From Macrocybe gigantea (Eukaryota > Basidiomycota > Agaricomycetes > Agaricales > Callistosporiaceae), in NCBI GenBank assembly GCA_011319805.1, contig SJRY01000266.1:310001-374000 (forward strand): a stretch of DNA of 64,000 bases, read 5' to 3'. The notes under the pieces were generated by a model. The model worked only from the letters and a program-made list of their open reading frames with translations, made no database searches and was not told where the DNA came from. A program made the translations under genes and the position numbers. Numbering within the stretch: the stretch's first letter is position 1; each line of letters begins with the position of its first letter. Positions 1-12,245 of this stretch are shown piece after piece.

Positions 1-108
1 GAGAAAAAACGTCCTGCTCCTACCATGTCAGCCGCGGAAAGGCTTATTCTCGAGGAGCAAGAACGAAAGCGGAGAAGAATGGAGCGGGATAATGCCCAGC
101 TTGCGTGA
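1..108 (+). CDS. 3' end of an unrecognised gene
   Basis: The first 108 bases read as one open frame that enters from outside the window and stops at TGA 106-108. The visible 35-residue tail is strongly charged, with a run of Glu, Arg and Lys (LEEQERKRRRMERDN), which looks like a basic coiled-coil C-terminus. Nothing here identifies the protein. The frame is on the same strand as the GH5 gene that follows after about 560 bases. Confidence that it is coding is moderate and rests only on the clean open frame and charged composition. Confidence 0.45.
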   Translation, partial: EKKRPAPTMSAAERLILEEQERKRRRMERDNAQLA

Positions 109-672
109 AATCCCAATGGATGTGATGTATGATCACTATCGTAGAACCTGTATTCCTAATTATAAGATCTTCGCATGCACATATATGACACTCAAGTGAT
201 ATACTGACAACTACTCTGACTGCGACCTAAACAATCTTTCAAGAGAATTCTTTGCCCCTCATCGGCACCATTTACGCCGGATTTGAAACCTCATTTTCCT
301 CTCCAAATGGGTTCATGAATGGCATATGTCTGCCCGCAAGAATTGAATAAACTTCTTTGGCGAAATAGGACAAACTCTTATGCTCAACGTGTGGAATTTG
401 GGAAATCCGTAGTCGACGCAGGAACCTAGTCTCTTAGTCGCCATGAAGGATATATATACAGAGGCAAAACGATGAAAGGTGCGCCATTTGGTTACAGTGT
501 TCGGACTAGCTAAACATGACAAAAAAGCTCTTCAAGAGCGTTGCGGACTATTAAGGCCGGCGAGGGTGCGGCCCAGTCGGCAGATGGCGTTGATAAGCGC
601 CTCGAGCCCGTTCTCGACTGAAAGAAGGCAAATCCAATGCTTCCGAGCTTGTCTCTCTAACCATCGACCAGC
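109..672. other. intergenic, probable promoter and leader of the GH5 gene
   Basis: No supported gene. A TATATATA element lies at 451-458, more than 200 bases upstream of the GH5 start at 673, so it would imply a long leader. Short open frames on both strands here show no family resemblance. Confidence 0.4.
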
Positions 673-3600
673 ATGCAGTACCAGCCAGTCTCCGCGCATG
701 ACCACCAAATGGAGGGTTGGCCATACCCTTCGCAGCAGGTTACATGGAACGCTCAAGAGGTATATGATCCTGTACGTTCAAATTTGACGGCTTGCCATCT
801 GCCTCCGCGTCCGACCACCGTGACTTTCAGTACAGAAACGACTCACCAGTACCTATACAAAGCGTCTCTTCTAGCACAACACGTGTCCTTCCAGGCCCTT
901 ACCACTATAAACGATCACGGAGGAAGAAATTCGCTTTGCTTGCTTTGCTAGCAGTTGTAGTGGTGGCCACAGCGGTCACGGTCCCTCTTGTGTTGACATC
1001 CTTACATCGGGGGACGCATCCGAATTCCTCGCATCATGGCCTAGACAATACCCCGAAGCCAACTTCGGTTCGACAGGAAGCACGATCGTTGCAGAAGACG
1101 GTACTTCCTTCGTTTACACGAACAATTTTGGAGGTGACTGGGTCTCTGATCCAACGGACCCATTTGGTGCAGGGGGCAAGGCCCAGGCCTGGAGTAAACG
1201 AATTGGAACGGAAGAATGGATTTGGGGCACAGACATTGCTCGAGGAGTCAATTTAGGGTATCGTACCACCGGCCGAGTCTCATGCGTCAAGTTTGACTGA
1301 TTGATCTCTCCGCGCTTTGTCCTTCGAAGGGGGTGGCTTGGTGCGTCTTATCCATTCTACCAAGAAAAACATCGTATCTGATGGTGGCTTCGAAGTTACC
1401 GAACCTTTCATCTGTCCTGCCCTGTACGAGAAGTACATTAATTCAAGCAAAACCGAGATCGCCGATGAATGGACGCTGTCGATCGCGATGGGTGAAAACC
1501 TTGCGAAGGAGATGGAAGAGCATTACTCAACTTTTGTGGTAAGCGGCCGAATTCGTTATCAAGTGACTGTAGCTCGTGGGATTGAATGTCAGAATGCTAG
1601 ACCGAAAGAGACTTTGCCGAGATCGCAGGTGGGTCAGATGAGTTCTTACCCTAGCGCCGGAGCCATTTACTCGTATCTGCTTCAAGCTGCGGGTCTCAAC
1701 TGGGTGCGAATACCAATTGGTTTCTGGGCTATCGAAACCATCAACGACGAGCCTTTCTTGGTCGGAACATCTTGGAAATACTTTCTCAAAGCGTATGCCT
1801 AACACATGGTCGGAAATCTCGGCTCTGGCTGACGATCCCTCATAGAATTCAATGGGACGGAAGTACGGGATACGCATCTACCTTGATCTACATGCGCTAC
1901 CAGGAAGCCAAAACGGCTGGGTAACTCATTCACTTGTATGAACATGTTTCGGCTCCTAATTTCCCATGAACAAAGAATCATTCAGGGAAAAGTGATTATT
2001 TCTGTTTCACGATCTTCTTCATTTGCTGATTACTCCGACTCCGGGGCAGGTGGAAGTGTTAACTTGTGCGTTACTTTTGATACCAGTTTGAAGTATCAAT
2101 AACGTAACTTTAGCATGTATGGGGTCATGGGCATCGCAAATGCTCAACGTACTCTCACGTACCTTCGGATTATCACCGAATTTGTCAGTCAAGATCAGTA
2201 TCGGGATGTGGTCGGCATGTTGGTTCTTTCATATTTCTTAAATCGGGCCTTCCGACACACCTTTGGCTGCAGCGTGGGTATTGTCAACGAGATCCTCTGG
2301 GGCACTATTGGGCAAACCTCTGTGCAAAGTTTCTACCAAGCTGCACATGAAGCAATCAGGTCATCTTCGTATGTTTTCCCCTTTCATCGCTTCTTCTTTC
2401 TCTGATATACTCGTCCAGAGGCAATGGTGCTGGTGCCGGACCTTACATTGCGATTCATGAGGGATTCCAAGGGGTACGCACGGATCTTCTTCGGCCGACT
2501 CAATGGCCTGCAAAACTGATGAGACATTCGTAGCCCGCCATTTGGGAAGGGTCTGTGAATGCTGCATGTGTTCTGGATATCGTCCTTAGTTTGTTTCTAG
2601 ATTTCTTTCGGGCGCGGACCGGCTCGCTCTTGATCAACATCCGGTGAGTTTACATGATAGGCTTGTTTTCTGCTGTCACTTATCCATCATTCCACGTCCT
2701 ACCAAGTATCTGGCTTTCACAGGTGATCATACCAGCCCGTGAGTGCGCTTCTGATATATTGAATTGTAACCTCGGTTCTACTATTCGACGCAGTCCTGAA
2801 GCCATGGCTATCAAACCCTGGTACGGTTATTGAATCGGCTGAAGAACTGACATTTATTTGCCGATGTCGGTTTGCAGTGCCTGGGCAATCGCAACAAATC
2901 AATCGCAAAAGGTTTTTGGTGTGACTGTAGGAGGCGAATTTTCCACCGCTATCAATGACTGCGGTTATTGGTCAGTCATTCGGTATCTCATCCGAGTCCG
3001 CAAATGGTTTACATGCATCTCAGGCTGAGCGGCATAGGCTCGACACCCGGTTATCCCGATTGCTCTGTCTGGGATAATTGGAGCGTGAGCAGATTGACAT
3101 CCTTTAAGCGCTTGACAATGCTAATGAGAAATGTTTCGTATTCTCTCCGTTCTTCTGTAGACGTACAATGCCACACTGATCGCAACTCTAAAGCAAGTCA
3201 CGCTTGCGACGATGGACGCATTGCAAAACTTCTTTTTCTGGACGTGGAAGATTGGGAATTCCACAGCACTCGGCACATCCTCCAGTCCCTTATGGCATTA
3301 CAGGCTAGGTTTACAGCAAGGCTGGGTTCCACAGGGTATGCTTGGTCTTGCCAAATCACGGCAATATTGACTCTGTGTTCAGACCCACGTGAAGCCATAG
3401 GGCATTGTGCTTCGGTTCTTGGTTCTGCGCAGAATTTCGATGGAAACTACCCTCCGACTGCAACGGGTGGAGTAGGTCCTTATCTTATGCAATTGAATGA
3501 ATGTAACGACATGTCTATCCAAAGGCAGGCGCTGGCACCATCGACCCTACCCAAAGATCTCTTCATGCGTTCCCGCCTCCAAGCCTTTCTCCATCGTTCA

Positions 3601-3929
3601 GTGGCACACAGATGACCCTCCTCCCGACCTACACTGCCACGGGCTCGTTGAAAACGCTTTTTGCGCCAACGTTCACTTCTGCCCCATCGGCTTCCGTAGG
3701 CACGGGATGGAAAAACAGCAATGACAAGGCTCCTGCTTACGTGTATGCTCCCGACATTCATCCTTAAATGCAATACGATTGACATTCCGCATTCTTAGTC
3801 CAATCTCAGGTTGCCAATATCCAGAGTAAGGTGCTGCCTTATGTTGTATCTAAGGCGTGCTGACCAGCCTTTAATAGTCCTTGGAATGCAGTAAATGCGA
3901 CGCTCCCGTCTTCTCCATGCCCAAGCTAG
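673..3929 (+). CDS. membrane-anchored glucan 1,3-beta-glucosidase (GH5 subfamily 9)
   Basis: This is an exo-beta-1,3-glucanase of the type that trims cell-wall glucan outside the cell. The start at 673 gives a short cytoplasmic Tyr/Gln-rich tail, a basic stretch (YKRSRRKK) and one hydrophobic helix (about 940-1000), so it is a type II membrane protein. Conserved blocks then follow across many short introns: NLGGW, WVRIPIGFWAIE, RIYLDLHALPGSQNGW, NHSG, GIVNE (acid/base Glu), LALDQHP, GGEFSTAINDCG (nucleophile Glu), FFFWTWKIGNST and DPREA. The tail is rich in Ser, Thr and Pro and ends in a short Cys-containing segment at TAG 3927-3929. Two frame breaks occur, at the G-run 1009-1013 and at GGG 1854-1856. 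Each is resolved by one missing base, and all other splice phases agree. The Trp usual after the nucleophile (GEWS) is Phe here. Confidence 0.85.
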
Positions 3930-4536
3930 TGAGCCCCCTTCAGTATGGGATGAATGGACCGTCGTTTTCCACCGCCAGTTCATACCATAGTACTGTGTTC
4001 GTGTCTGTTTCTTGGAAAACTTGCCCCTGCTACGGGATAGTGCTTATTCAGGTGATGTCGGCTTCCCAGACATCTTATCCATGCTTCAATCTAAGAATAA
4101 CGGAGATAGTCCAGTCGCAACCACACGATACCCACATCGCGGCTAACCGTTCATCCTTCTTCGCTCCCCGACCTACCAGCTGACACCTCAAGTGGACATG
4201 TTTTCATCAACCCATTCCCAGATGGAGAATATTTTTAAACACGTGATCTAAAATTGTGATAGGCGTGTCAGGCATTTGGACGCGTGTCTACGCTCAAACG
4301 CTTCTATTTTCGACAAGATCTCAGCCCTACGGTCCTTTTGTGTCGACTTTTCGTGTAAGGAAGCCATGAGCAAATACCGAAATCCGGCCTTGTTACTTCA
4401 TGCCGAGCGGAAAAGCCCTTTTCAACATTGGGATCCTTCCCTCTATCGCCCTCTCTGCTTTCGCGCCCCGCTCCTAGCTGAGACTATAAAATAAGTGCTT
4501 GGATATCAGCCAGAGGACACTTCTTTGACCTTCAAC
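3930..4536. promoter_or_regulatory. intergenic with TATA box for the MFS gene
   Basis: No supported gene. A TATAAAA element at 4485-4491 lies 46 bases upstream of the transporter ATG at 4537, following a pyrimidine-rich stretch. This is a plausible core promoter. Confidence 0.45.
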
Positions 4537-7076
4537 ATGGACTCGCCCAAAGTTCCTCCAAGTATAGAGAAGAATGAGGATGCCATCGTGGAACATTTGT
4601 CCGCCCCTGAGAACCTTCTAGACGATGTGCCTCTTCCTGTTCCCGGCTCTCAGGAAAGGCTAGTCGCAGAGCGTAAACTTGTCAGGAAGTTGGACAGTAG
4701 ACTGCTCCCGGCAATATTCATCATCTATATCATGAACTATATTGACGTACGTCCCGGCTGTCTCACGAAACGTGTCATAACACTTCGCAGCGAAATGGGA
4801 TTACCACAGCCAGGCTCAAGGGAATGGAGGAAGATTTGCGTATCACTGGTGAGGCGTAAGCGTCATGGATTTATCAGCTCCGCTCATTCGTAGTGAAAAA
4901 AAGATATTCAATATGCGACAATTATTGCCATCCTCTTCGTTTCATACTGTCCCGGCCAGATACCATCGAATATGGTATGTGAATAATATACAAATGATAC
5001 GATTCATAATTGACACATGCGTTGCAGCTGCTGAACGGGGTGCCCAGGTCAATCTTACAACATTGCCGATACCTCTTAGCTCACCTAAATTGACATGACA
5101 GGCCCTCATTGTACATTGGCACTTGCGTCGTGCTATGGGGGCTGACTAGCGCACTCACTGGAGTACGTGCAGACCTCCGCCATCGAACCCATGTGTTAAG
5201 AGCTACGCAGGTGACTAGAAACTTTTCGGGAATCATGGCTTGCCGTGTATTCCTTGGCCTCCCAGAAGCAGCGTTTTATCCTGGTGCAGTCTATCTGCTT
5301 TCACGTTGGTACACGAAGAAGGTGAGTGATCCGCGATGCTGGATCTTATCCAAAGTCTCATATTTTTCAGGAACTCGCTTTTCGATCTGCGATTCTATAT
5401 GCAGGTCTGCTCGTTTCTAATGCATTCGGAGCCGTGAGTGATGTTTTGAGATTAGGAAGCAATATTGTGACCCTTTCATAGCTCATAGCGGCAGGAATCC
5501 TTGCCAAAATGGAGGGTAAACGCGGTGTACGGGCTTGGAGATGGTGCGTCGATTGTGAGCCAAATTAGTTCTCATCCCTGACCCGACGTCACAGGCTATT
5601 TTACATCGAGGCATGCTATATCGACTCTTGACCCTTGGTCGTGTCTTCATGGGCATTACATCCAGGGCGCGATCACAATCACAATTGGATTCTTGAGCAT
5701 GCATGTCTGCTCCTCCTCTGTTGTAATGGTTTCCTGATGTCTTTTTTTTCAGGTGGGCACTCCCAGACTATGTTCGTCCTACTTTTCCACGAAGACACGG
5801 TTTGAGGCTGATTCTCGCCATTAAAAGCCCCATAATACTCGGTGGCTTTCTGCTGCTGATCGTCGGCTGGCTCAGGCTCGTCTTTCAGAGGACGCTGGAG
5901 AAGCTGATAAAGACAATAGCGAAGACTCGTGCGTTGCACATCACCGCCTAGAGTTGCTTTCATTAACGTACCTCATCAGGCCATTGCAAGGGCTCAAAAT
6001 GGCTATAAAGGATCCTCTTGTCCCGATCTTTGCGGTAATGACCGTGTCGCAGCTTCTCGGTCTTAGCTTCGTACAATTCTTCCCAACGTAAGCGCAAATG
6101 TCCCGTCACGTTCATCAAGCTAATGGTGCCAGCATAGCCTAACACAAACTCTTGGATTCTCAACAACTGTCACTCTGCTGCTCGCCGCGTAAGGCCGTTC
6201 ACCACTTGCCCTTATGACGCATCTGATATGGACACGAGCCCACCGTGGATACTAGCGGCTATTGTCTGTTGCTTGAATGCGTGGCATGCTGGTCTGTAGG
6301 CTCTTTTACGTGTTTTCTTCGCTAAAAAGTCTATAGACAGGACCGGTGAACGATTTTTCCATATTGCTGGCTGGTGGTGGGGTGTCATCCTGGGATTTAT
6401 CATTGCCCTTTCCACAATGCATATTGCGGGCCGTTACATTTCCTTATTTTTGATGGCTTGTGGATACGCCGGTAGCGCTCTGTCACTTGAAAGATCGGGC
6501 ATATCGCTGACTCGAGTAAACTGCCAGGATTCTCAATGACATTAGTTTGGGTTTCAAACGCCATCCCTCGGCCTCCTGCGTACGTTTTTAACTTCTGCTT
6601 CGATAAGAATATGGACGTGATGATTTTTCCTCACTCGGGAGATAGAAAGCGTGCCGCCGCTATTGGCATCGTCAATGGCGTTGGAAACCTTGGGAATCTG
6701 TACGCCTTCGTGGCTATTAATAATGCCGTGACATCCCTAAACGTTATCTTGCACCACAGGATCGGCTCTTATACATGGAAAGCTGCTTGGGGTCCTAAAT
6801 ATCATCAGTCTATGGCCATTTCTCTAGCGGCCCTTCTCTTCAGCACACTTCTTTCCCTTGGTAAGCCAGGCAGATATTTATACACAGCTTTTTCCTGATC
6901 TTTTTATATCAGTAATTCGACAGATGTTGGTCCGAAAGAATCGGCAGTTGGATGCGGACGAGAAGGCTGCATTGACAGAAGCCAATAGGGCCAGAGTTGA
7001 AGAAGCTGCTCGACTGGAAGGCCTCACGTTTGACCAAGCAATGGAAAGAAGAAAGGGTTACCGTTATCTCTACTGA
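4537..7076 (+). CDS. MFS transporter, anion:cation symporter (Dal5-like) family
   Basis: This is a plasma-membrane permease of the fungal Dal5/allantoate-type major facilitator family. Members import small organic anions, vitamins or amides; the substrate cannot be read from sequence. About twenty short exons join in phase with no frame break. Family blocks appear in order: LDSRLLPAIFIIYIMNYID, TTARLKGMEEDL, ILFVSYCPGQIPSNM, WGLTSALTG, CRVFLGLPEAAFYPGA, LLSRWYTKKELAFRSA, GVRAWRWLFYIEGA, a charged central loop (RLAQARLSEDAGEAD), then the second helical half with RTGERFFH, WVSNAIPRPPAKRAAA and IVNGVGNLGNL. It ends in the typical tail LTFDQAMERRKGYRYLY at TGA 7074-7076. The start at 4537 gives a charged N-terminus. 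Two neighbouring introns, 5611-5665 and 5701-5752, appear to begin with GC, and they flank a 35-base exon. Confidence 0.93.
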
Positions 7077-8266
7077 TCGCGATGTCATTGGGCAATCCCT
7101 CCTGCGTGCTTACTATATGTCCTTTGATTGTCTGTATCACATGGGGCATGGCGCGGATCGGAGCGCTTTCCTCTCCGAACGCCCCATGGACATCCGTCAT
7201 GTCGCATGTTGTAAGTCCCTAGAATTGAATCGTATGAAAGCATAAAATGAAAGGAAAGGCAGGTGTTGAGCTGTATCGACGACGTCGCTTGCCGAATTCA
7301 ATCAAGCTCTCGTATACAATCGAATACGAACACGTCCAGACCGCGCTCTGCATCATGCAGCGTCGCTAGCGCTTTCCACGGGCCTTTAATTAAACCTTAC
7401 ATCGAGGTCTGATTCAGAACCACTGACGGAACTTCGTTGCTGGGCTGTCGACATACGTCAGATTGAAAGAGCTTTCATATCTGGATGCCGAAAATAGGAA
7501 GACCCTTCCATTAGAAGGCATAAATGGATTCGCGAATTCGCGAATCCGCGGAGGAGCTTGACTTAGGCTATCAATAATGATCAATGTGCGAAGGTTGCTG
7601 CGGTATGCATGTTAGTACCGGGATTTCAGGATCTGATGACTGGACAGAAGAACGTATTCCAGTGGCATGCAGACGGGCCTGCGGGAGGCCCTTCGTGGAT
7701 CTTGTGTTACTCGGCGCAACGAAGTCCAAGGAGTGGCTTGCTTTGAGGTCCTGCAAAGCATGTCAGACGGTAGCCCCGAAGGCTAATTTGATCGCATACG
7801 TCGTCTCTATCAGACTGCTGTGACATGGTGCTTCACGAAAGGAAATTTTGATGCCGTGAGCAGGCAACGTCCACGGAGCAGGTCGCCTCATCTGCTCCGG
7901 AACGGCGTGATATCTGAGTAGTGCTCTCACGATATCACTCAGCGCCGGCCCTGACGCCTGCGTTAGATTTTTGATATGTTCTGAGCCCGTTCTAGGTTAT
8001 CCGAGAACAGTTTCCCGTCAGACGACTATGTCGTGATGCCCAGATTAAAAAGTTTTGGTAACTGTAAGGTTGTAAATGTCCACAGAAAGGCTAACAATTA
8101 TCTGTCAGTGAGTGACAATAAACAGCAGCCAGCTGCAAAGGCATTGATTTGATTGAGCTAAACCTTTGATTTTTAAATGCAGGTCACTTTCACTTCCTAC
8201 ATACTCCCTTCCGAAGTCGTGAAACCTTTGGTCTTGCAACCTTGCGAGTAAAATTAGGCAGAGATC
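7077..8266. other. intergenic, no supported gene
   Basis: About 1.2 kb between the transporter and the first BTB gene. Short frames are present on both strands but none shows motifs, splice support or codon bias convincing enough to call. I see no repeat or mobile-element terminus. Confidence 0.5.
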
Positions 8267-9500
8267 ATGGATACTGGTCGCGCTACGTCGGGAAGGAAGG
8301 CATCGGGATTGGCCTGTGGGGATGCACCCAGTAATGAGGTCTGTCGAGATGCACAATACTACCTCGACGACGGCGACGTCGTGATTCGTGCCGAAGACAC
8401 GCTGTTCAAAGTGAGTCATTGGTCAGGTCCTCGTGTACCAGGCTCACCTGCCAGCTATTTCAGGCTCACAGATTCCTGCTATCTCGAGACTCTTCAACCT
8501 TTCAGAACATGTTCGGCTCGGGTATGCAGAGCTCGAATCAAACCCCAGCGGAGAACAGTGACGATGCACATCCTCTCGTCTTACAAGACCGCGCGGACCA
8601 GATACGCGCGCTTCTTTGGGTATTATATGCGCTGTGAGTTGCACTATACCGTGTCCACACAACAGCGTCAGTTTTTAACGCGTGGCAATAAGACCGCATG
8701 AGCTTCGGGTCGTTACGCTTCCAGATGGGGAGACGGCGCCAGACATTCAGCGCCTGCTGACCGTCGCAGAGATCACCAGCAAATACCGTTTCAGTTCGCT
8801 CGAGTTATGGGCGCGAAACGCAGTCCGCAAGGCCATCACGACATACCCTTTCGGCAGGAGCTCGTCCTTGTTGCTCGAGCGGATACTGGCAATCGCCCAT
8901 CTCTGCAACGACGTCGAACTGCGAGATGCAATCGTGTCACTGTGGCTGAACCTAATCTTCAAGTCCACCATATCGCCTATCCCGGCACTCGCCGCCGCGG
9001 ACCGGTACTCGTTGCGGCGCTTTCAGGGCCTGGCATACTACCAACAGCTGCAGCGGATGGAGCGTGCAGTCGAACATACCAAGATGCCTATCTCCGAGCT
9101 GCCAGAGTGCAAAGAGCTCTCGCAGGATCAGCTGATGCGCATTCTAGCGGGTCACTGGTCGCTCACGACACACTCGGAACGCGTCTGCAGGACGCCGACA
9201 GTGTTCCCACCGGGTCGGAGATGTTCTGCTGGGCGACACGCCCAGTGCGCCCACGTGTGGCAGAGCAAATGGCAGGAGGCGATCAGGAAGTACGAAATGA
9301 CGAGGCATTCGAGCCTGGCCGAGGTCATGAGGAAGGTCTTTTTCTTGGAGACAGTCCTGTCAACTGATGAGGAATTGGGAGATAGCAAAGTGTTCCCCTG
9401 CAGGGAAGAGGCCCTGAAGTCTCTTCAGAGATATTCACAGACCGTGGCTGACGGTCTATGGGAGCACTTTTCTATTCCTAGGACGGAAGACAACTCCTAG
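8267..9500 (+). CDS. BTB/POZ domain protein, copy 1
   Basis: This belongs to the large BTB/POZ family of mushroom-forming fungi. BTB domains mediate dimerisation and often recruit Cullin-3 ligases; the target here is unknown. Exons are 8267-8410, 8464-8633 and 8693-9500, joined with consistent phase 0 then phase 2. The BTB domain starts at RDAQYYLDDGDVVI, passes the intron after LFK, then HRFLLSRDSSTFQNMF and LLWVLYAL. A helical C-terminal region follows (LLTVAEITSKYRF, RFQGLAYYQQLQ, LAGHWSLT). This region is shared with the three other copies at 13984-15164, 19277-20615 and 38498-39701. No frame break. It ends at TAG 9498-9500. Confidence 0.88.
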
Positions 9501-9654
9501 AACCGATCACCCATACATATCGTTTCATGCTGTTACCGTAATAGGTTTGCTTCTAATGCGGTGGCGGTTGCAGGTCATTGAACCACGCACCATTAACGAA
9601 GTTTAAATTATAGCGCCCTGTGGTTGTGTGGGTGGGAGGCTGGAATCGGCCATG

Positions 9655-10440
9655 TCAATCAAGCTGCCCACAGGCCGAATCATCTAGGCCAATGCCCATC
9701 ACCATCCAAACGGTCTTCTGCTCTTCCTCAAAGGTATCCGACGTCCCGTCCAGGATGTCGACAAATCCGGTCTTGTTGTAGTAGGACGACCTTGATCCTC
9801 GATCTTCGGAGATGCCTTCGAGCAACAGGATCTTGTGCTGCCCTCGCAAAGCAACAGAGCCGTCGCTTGAACGGTAATCCTTATCGAGAATCCAGTCCCA
9901 GGCGATATTGATCAATTGTTCGCCTGGCATGCCTGCACCCAGCCGTTCCCTTGGAGTCAAAACCTAAGATGGGAATGGCAGCAGCCTCGGGAAAGAGACA
10001 GAAGCTGCAGAAGCCATCATGATTGTGACCTCTGCATTCCGAGTCCACACGCGAACGCCACACGTCCTTTGTAAACGCGGCCCCGCGATCACAAGTCGAC
10101 GAGAATGCTTCCAGATGGGTTCGAACTTCGAAGAGATAGAAGACGCAGGGAAGTGTAGTCGTGGATGTCTTGCTCCGACGGTGGAACTGGTATTGTGGAG
10201 ACGTCGTAGGTACACATGTCCATGACACACCCTTCGGGGTTCAATCCACCAGGAGCATGGGTGAGTCATAAAAGGGCGTCGCACGCCGAGCTTCTCGGAT
10301 GCACTTCAACACCGATGATATTGGAATGCATGCCGAGTTCGGTCATACGACGTGATAACGCATCTACGGGCTCTAAACAGTTGAAATTCAGCAAGATTGC
10401 ACCGCGGAGGAGCAGATACGCTTACGCTTAGACAGTCTGC
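9655..10440 (-). CDS. unrecognised minus-strand gene, interrupted
   Basis: Minus-strand frames here read like protein but change frame more than once. From the upstream end: a segment with ALSRRMTELGMHSNIIGVEV and a MDMCTYDVSTIPVPPSEQDI segment, then CDRGAAFTK and CLFPEAAAIPILGFDSKG, then WDWILDKDYRSSDGSVALRG, ending FEEEQKTVWMVMGIG near 9660. I do not recognise the family. The breaks could be unrecognised introns, missing bases like those seen elsewhere in this window, or real decay. Limits are approximate. It faces away from TAF6 (start 10550), leaving a very short shared upstream region. Confidence 0.4.
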
Positions 10441-10549
10441 TCGGTAGTGATCTGAAATTTGGAGCAACAACCACTGAGCATGGTGGTCAGCTCCAAGGGG
10501 AGTCGGTCAGATTTGTCCACGTCGCGTAAACAAGGCATCAACGGAGTTT

Positions 10550-11251
10550 ATGAGCAAACCAAAACCTCGACCTCCGCAGGCTCAACAGACTGGCCTCTAC
10601 AAGGCCGAAGCCGTCAAGGTATACAGGCTGCTGCTCAAGAGCGTCTTTGCGGGAAACTAACTCTGTTCAACAGGATGTCGCGGAATCGCTGAACATCACA
10701 CTCTCAGAAGCAGTCGCGACCGCCCTCTCGAGCGACGTTGAGTATCGGATACATCAAGTCATCGAGGTGTTTTCTACTCTTCTTTCTCGCTCATTGCATA
10801 CGTGAATTCACAATGAATACCGAACCCAGGAAGCCGCGCGCTTCATGCGTCATGGGCGGCGCACGACGATGACGACTGCGGACATCGACAACGCGCTGCG
10901 TGTGCTCAACATCGAGCCGCTGTACGGGCACGCCGCCTTCAACCCGCCTTCTTTCCGCAGGGCACTGCCCTTTCCACAGCTGCAGGCTGCCGGCCCCGTG
11001 TACTACGTCGAGGACGAGGAGATCGATTTCGACCGTGTGCTCCGCGAGGACAAGATCACGTTGCCCAAGGGCGTGAGCTGGACAGCGCACTGGCTTGCCG
11101 TCGAAGGAGTCCAGCCGCTCGTGCCTGAAAATCCGCCCGCGATACCAAAGGACGCTGATGTCGAGCAACTGCCCAAGCTGGAGGCCCTTGCCAATGGCAC
11201 TGGCGCTGGCGCCGGCGCAACCACGACGTCGTTGGCAACTGTCACGAAGCG

Positions 11252-11283
<32 letters not shown>

Positions 11284-12245
11284 TCGTGAAGCAAGTCCTG
11301 TCGCGCGAACTCCAGCTGTACTACAACCGCCTCACATCGTCTCTCCTCCCTCCGTCGAGCGACTTTGCGAAGCGCACCGCGGCCCTGGCGAGCTTGCGCC
11401 ACGACGCCGGGCTGCAGGCGCTTCTGCCGTATCTCATCCGATGGGTTGGAGAGGGTGTCGTGGGTGCACTAAAAGAAGGCTTGCAGAGCGAGAACGACGG
11501 AAAGGTACTCGAGATCATGATGGACGTCATCGGGGCTTTGCTGGAGAACAACACCTTGTTCGTCGAACCCTATGTGAGTGCCCATATTCTTCCTCCCCGC
11601 AATCCATGCCTTAAACGCACCTGCATTCCTAGTTGCACCAGCTCCTACCGCCGATCCTCTCCACGCTCCTGCATTCGTCCCTGCCTCTCTCGCACGCGAC
11701 GCATCTCCGCACCTCGGCCTCCCAAACCCTCTCACGCGTCCTCACGCAGCACTCGACGACATACCCGTCTCTCTCCCCGCGTATCATGAAAACGCTCCTC
11801 CTTGCACTTATCTCGCCCGACAGAAGCAAGGGCACGCGCGAGGGTGCCATACGCGGGCTCGTCGGCGTCGGCAAGGAGGCAGTGCGGAAGGGTCTCGTCG
11901 AAGGTGGCGGCGCCAAGGTCGTAGAGAGCGAGTGCCGCGACGCGCAGACGCCCGAATCAATGGCGCTCGTTAATTCAGTGATGGTGGGGTGCTCTTTTTT
12001 CATGCAAATCGAAGTGTATGCGCTGAATCTTTTGTTTTGTTATTTTATTTTGGAAATAGGACGCATTACGGGTGCTGCATCCTGCATCAGACATGGCGGA
12101 CTCGTTGGACCTGTCGAACGAGGCAGACGCTGCGATCGCTGCGAAGCTCAGAGAGGTGCTGGGTGATATGTTCGCTGAAAAGGTGGCTTCGGACGCGGCC
12201 TGGGCGCGAGACATCTTGGGCATAGGAGGCAGCTCGTCGTCGTAA
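10550..12245 (+). CDS. TAF6: TFIID subunit 6 (TAF6)
   Basis: This is a subunit of the general transcription factor TFIID, acting in RNA polymerase II promoter recognition in the nucleus. Exons are 10550-10618, 10674-10766, 10830-11573, 11633-11983 and 12060-12245, all in phase. The N-terminal TAF histone fold is clear (DVAESLNITLSEAVATAL, YRIHQVIEEAARFMRHGRRT, DIDNALRVLNIEPLYG). A TAF6-specific linker follows with EEIDFDRVLRE, LPKGVSWTAHWLAVEGVQP and ENPP. A glutamine run lies at about 11251-11283, just before the C-terminal HEAT-type domain (LSRELQLYYNRLT, LPYLIRWVGEGV, MMDVIGALLENNTLFVEPY). The stop is TAA 12243-12245. The 12 or so Gln residues between the two domains are the only odd feature. 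Confidence 0.95.
11251..11283 (+). repeat. CAG/CAA microsatellite encoding polyglutamine
   Basis: A run of CAG and CAA triplets inside TAF6 encodes an uninterrupted glutamine tract between the histone-fold half and the HEAT-like half. Such tracts are prone to length change. Confidence 0.8.

Noticed and set aside
451..458. TATATATA as the TATA box of the GH5 gene
   Set aside because: It is more than 200 bases from the chosen start codon. It may be used, but the distance is too large to support the claim.
673..3929. GH5_9 gene as a pseudogene
   Set aside because: Only two breaks, each one missing base in or beside a G-run, with every catalytic block and most splice sites intact. The same signature occurs in essential genes such as CSN1.
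7088..7230. 45-codon frame just after the MFS gene
   Set aside because: It follows the transporter stop, has no motif, and the transporter already ends in its family-typical tail.
10791..11402. 203-codon minus-strand frame with a leucine run
   Set aside because: It is the antisense shadow of TAF6; the Leu run is the complement of the CAG repeat.
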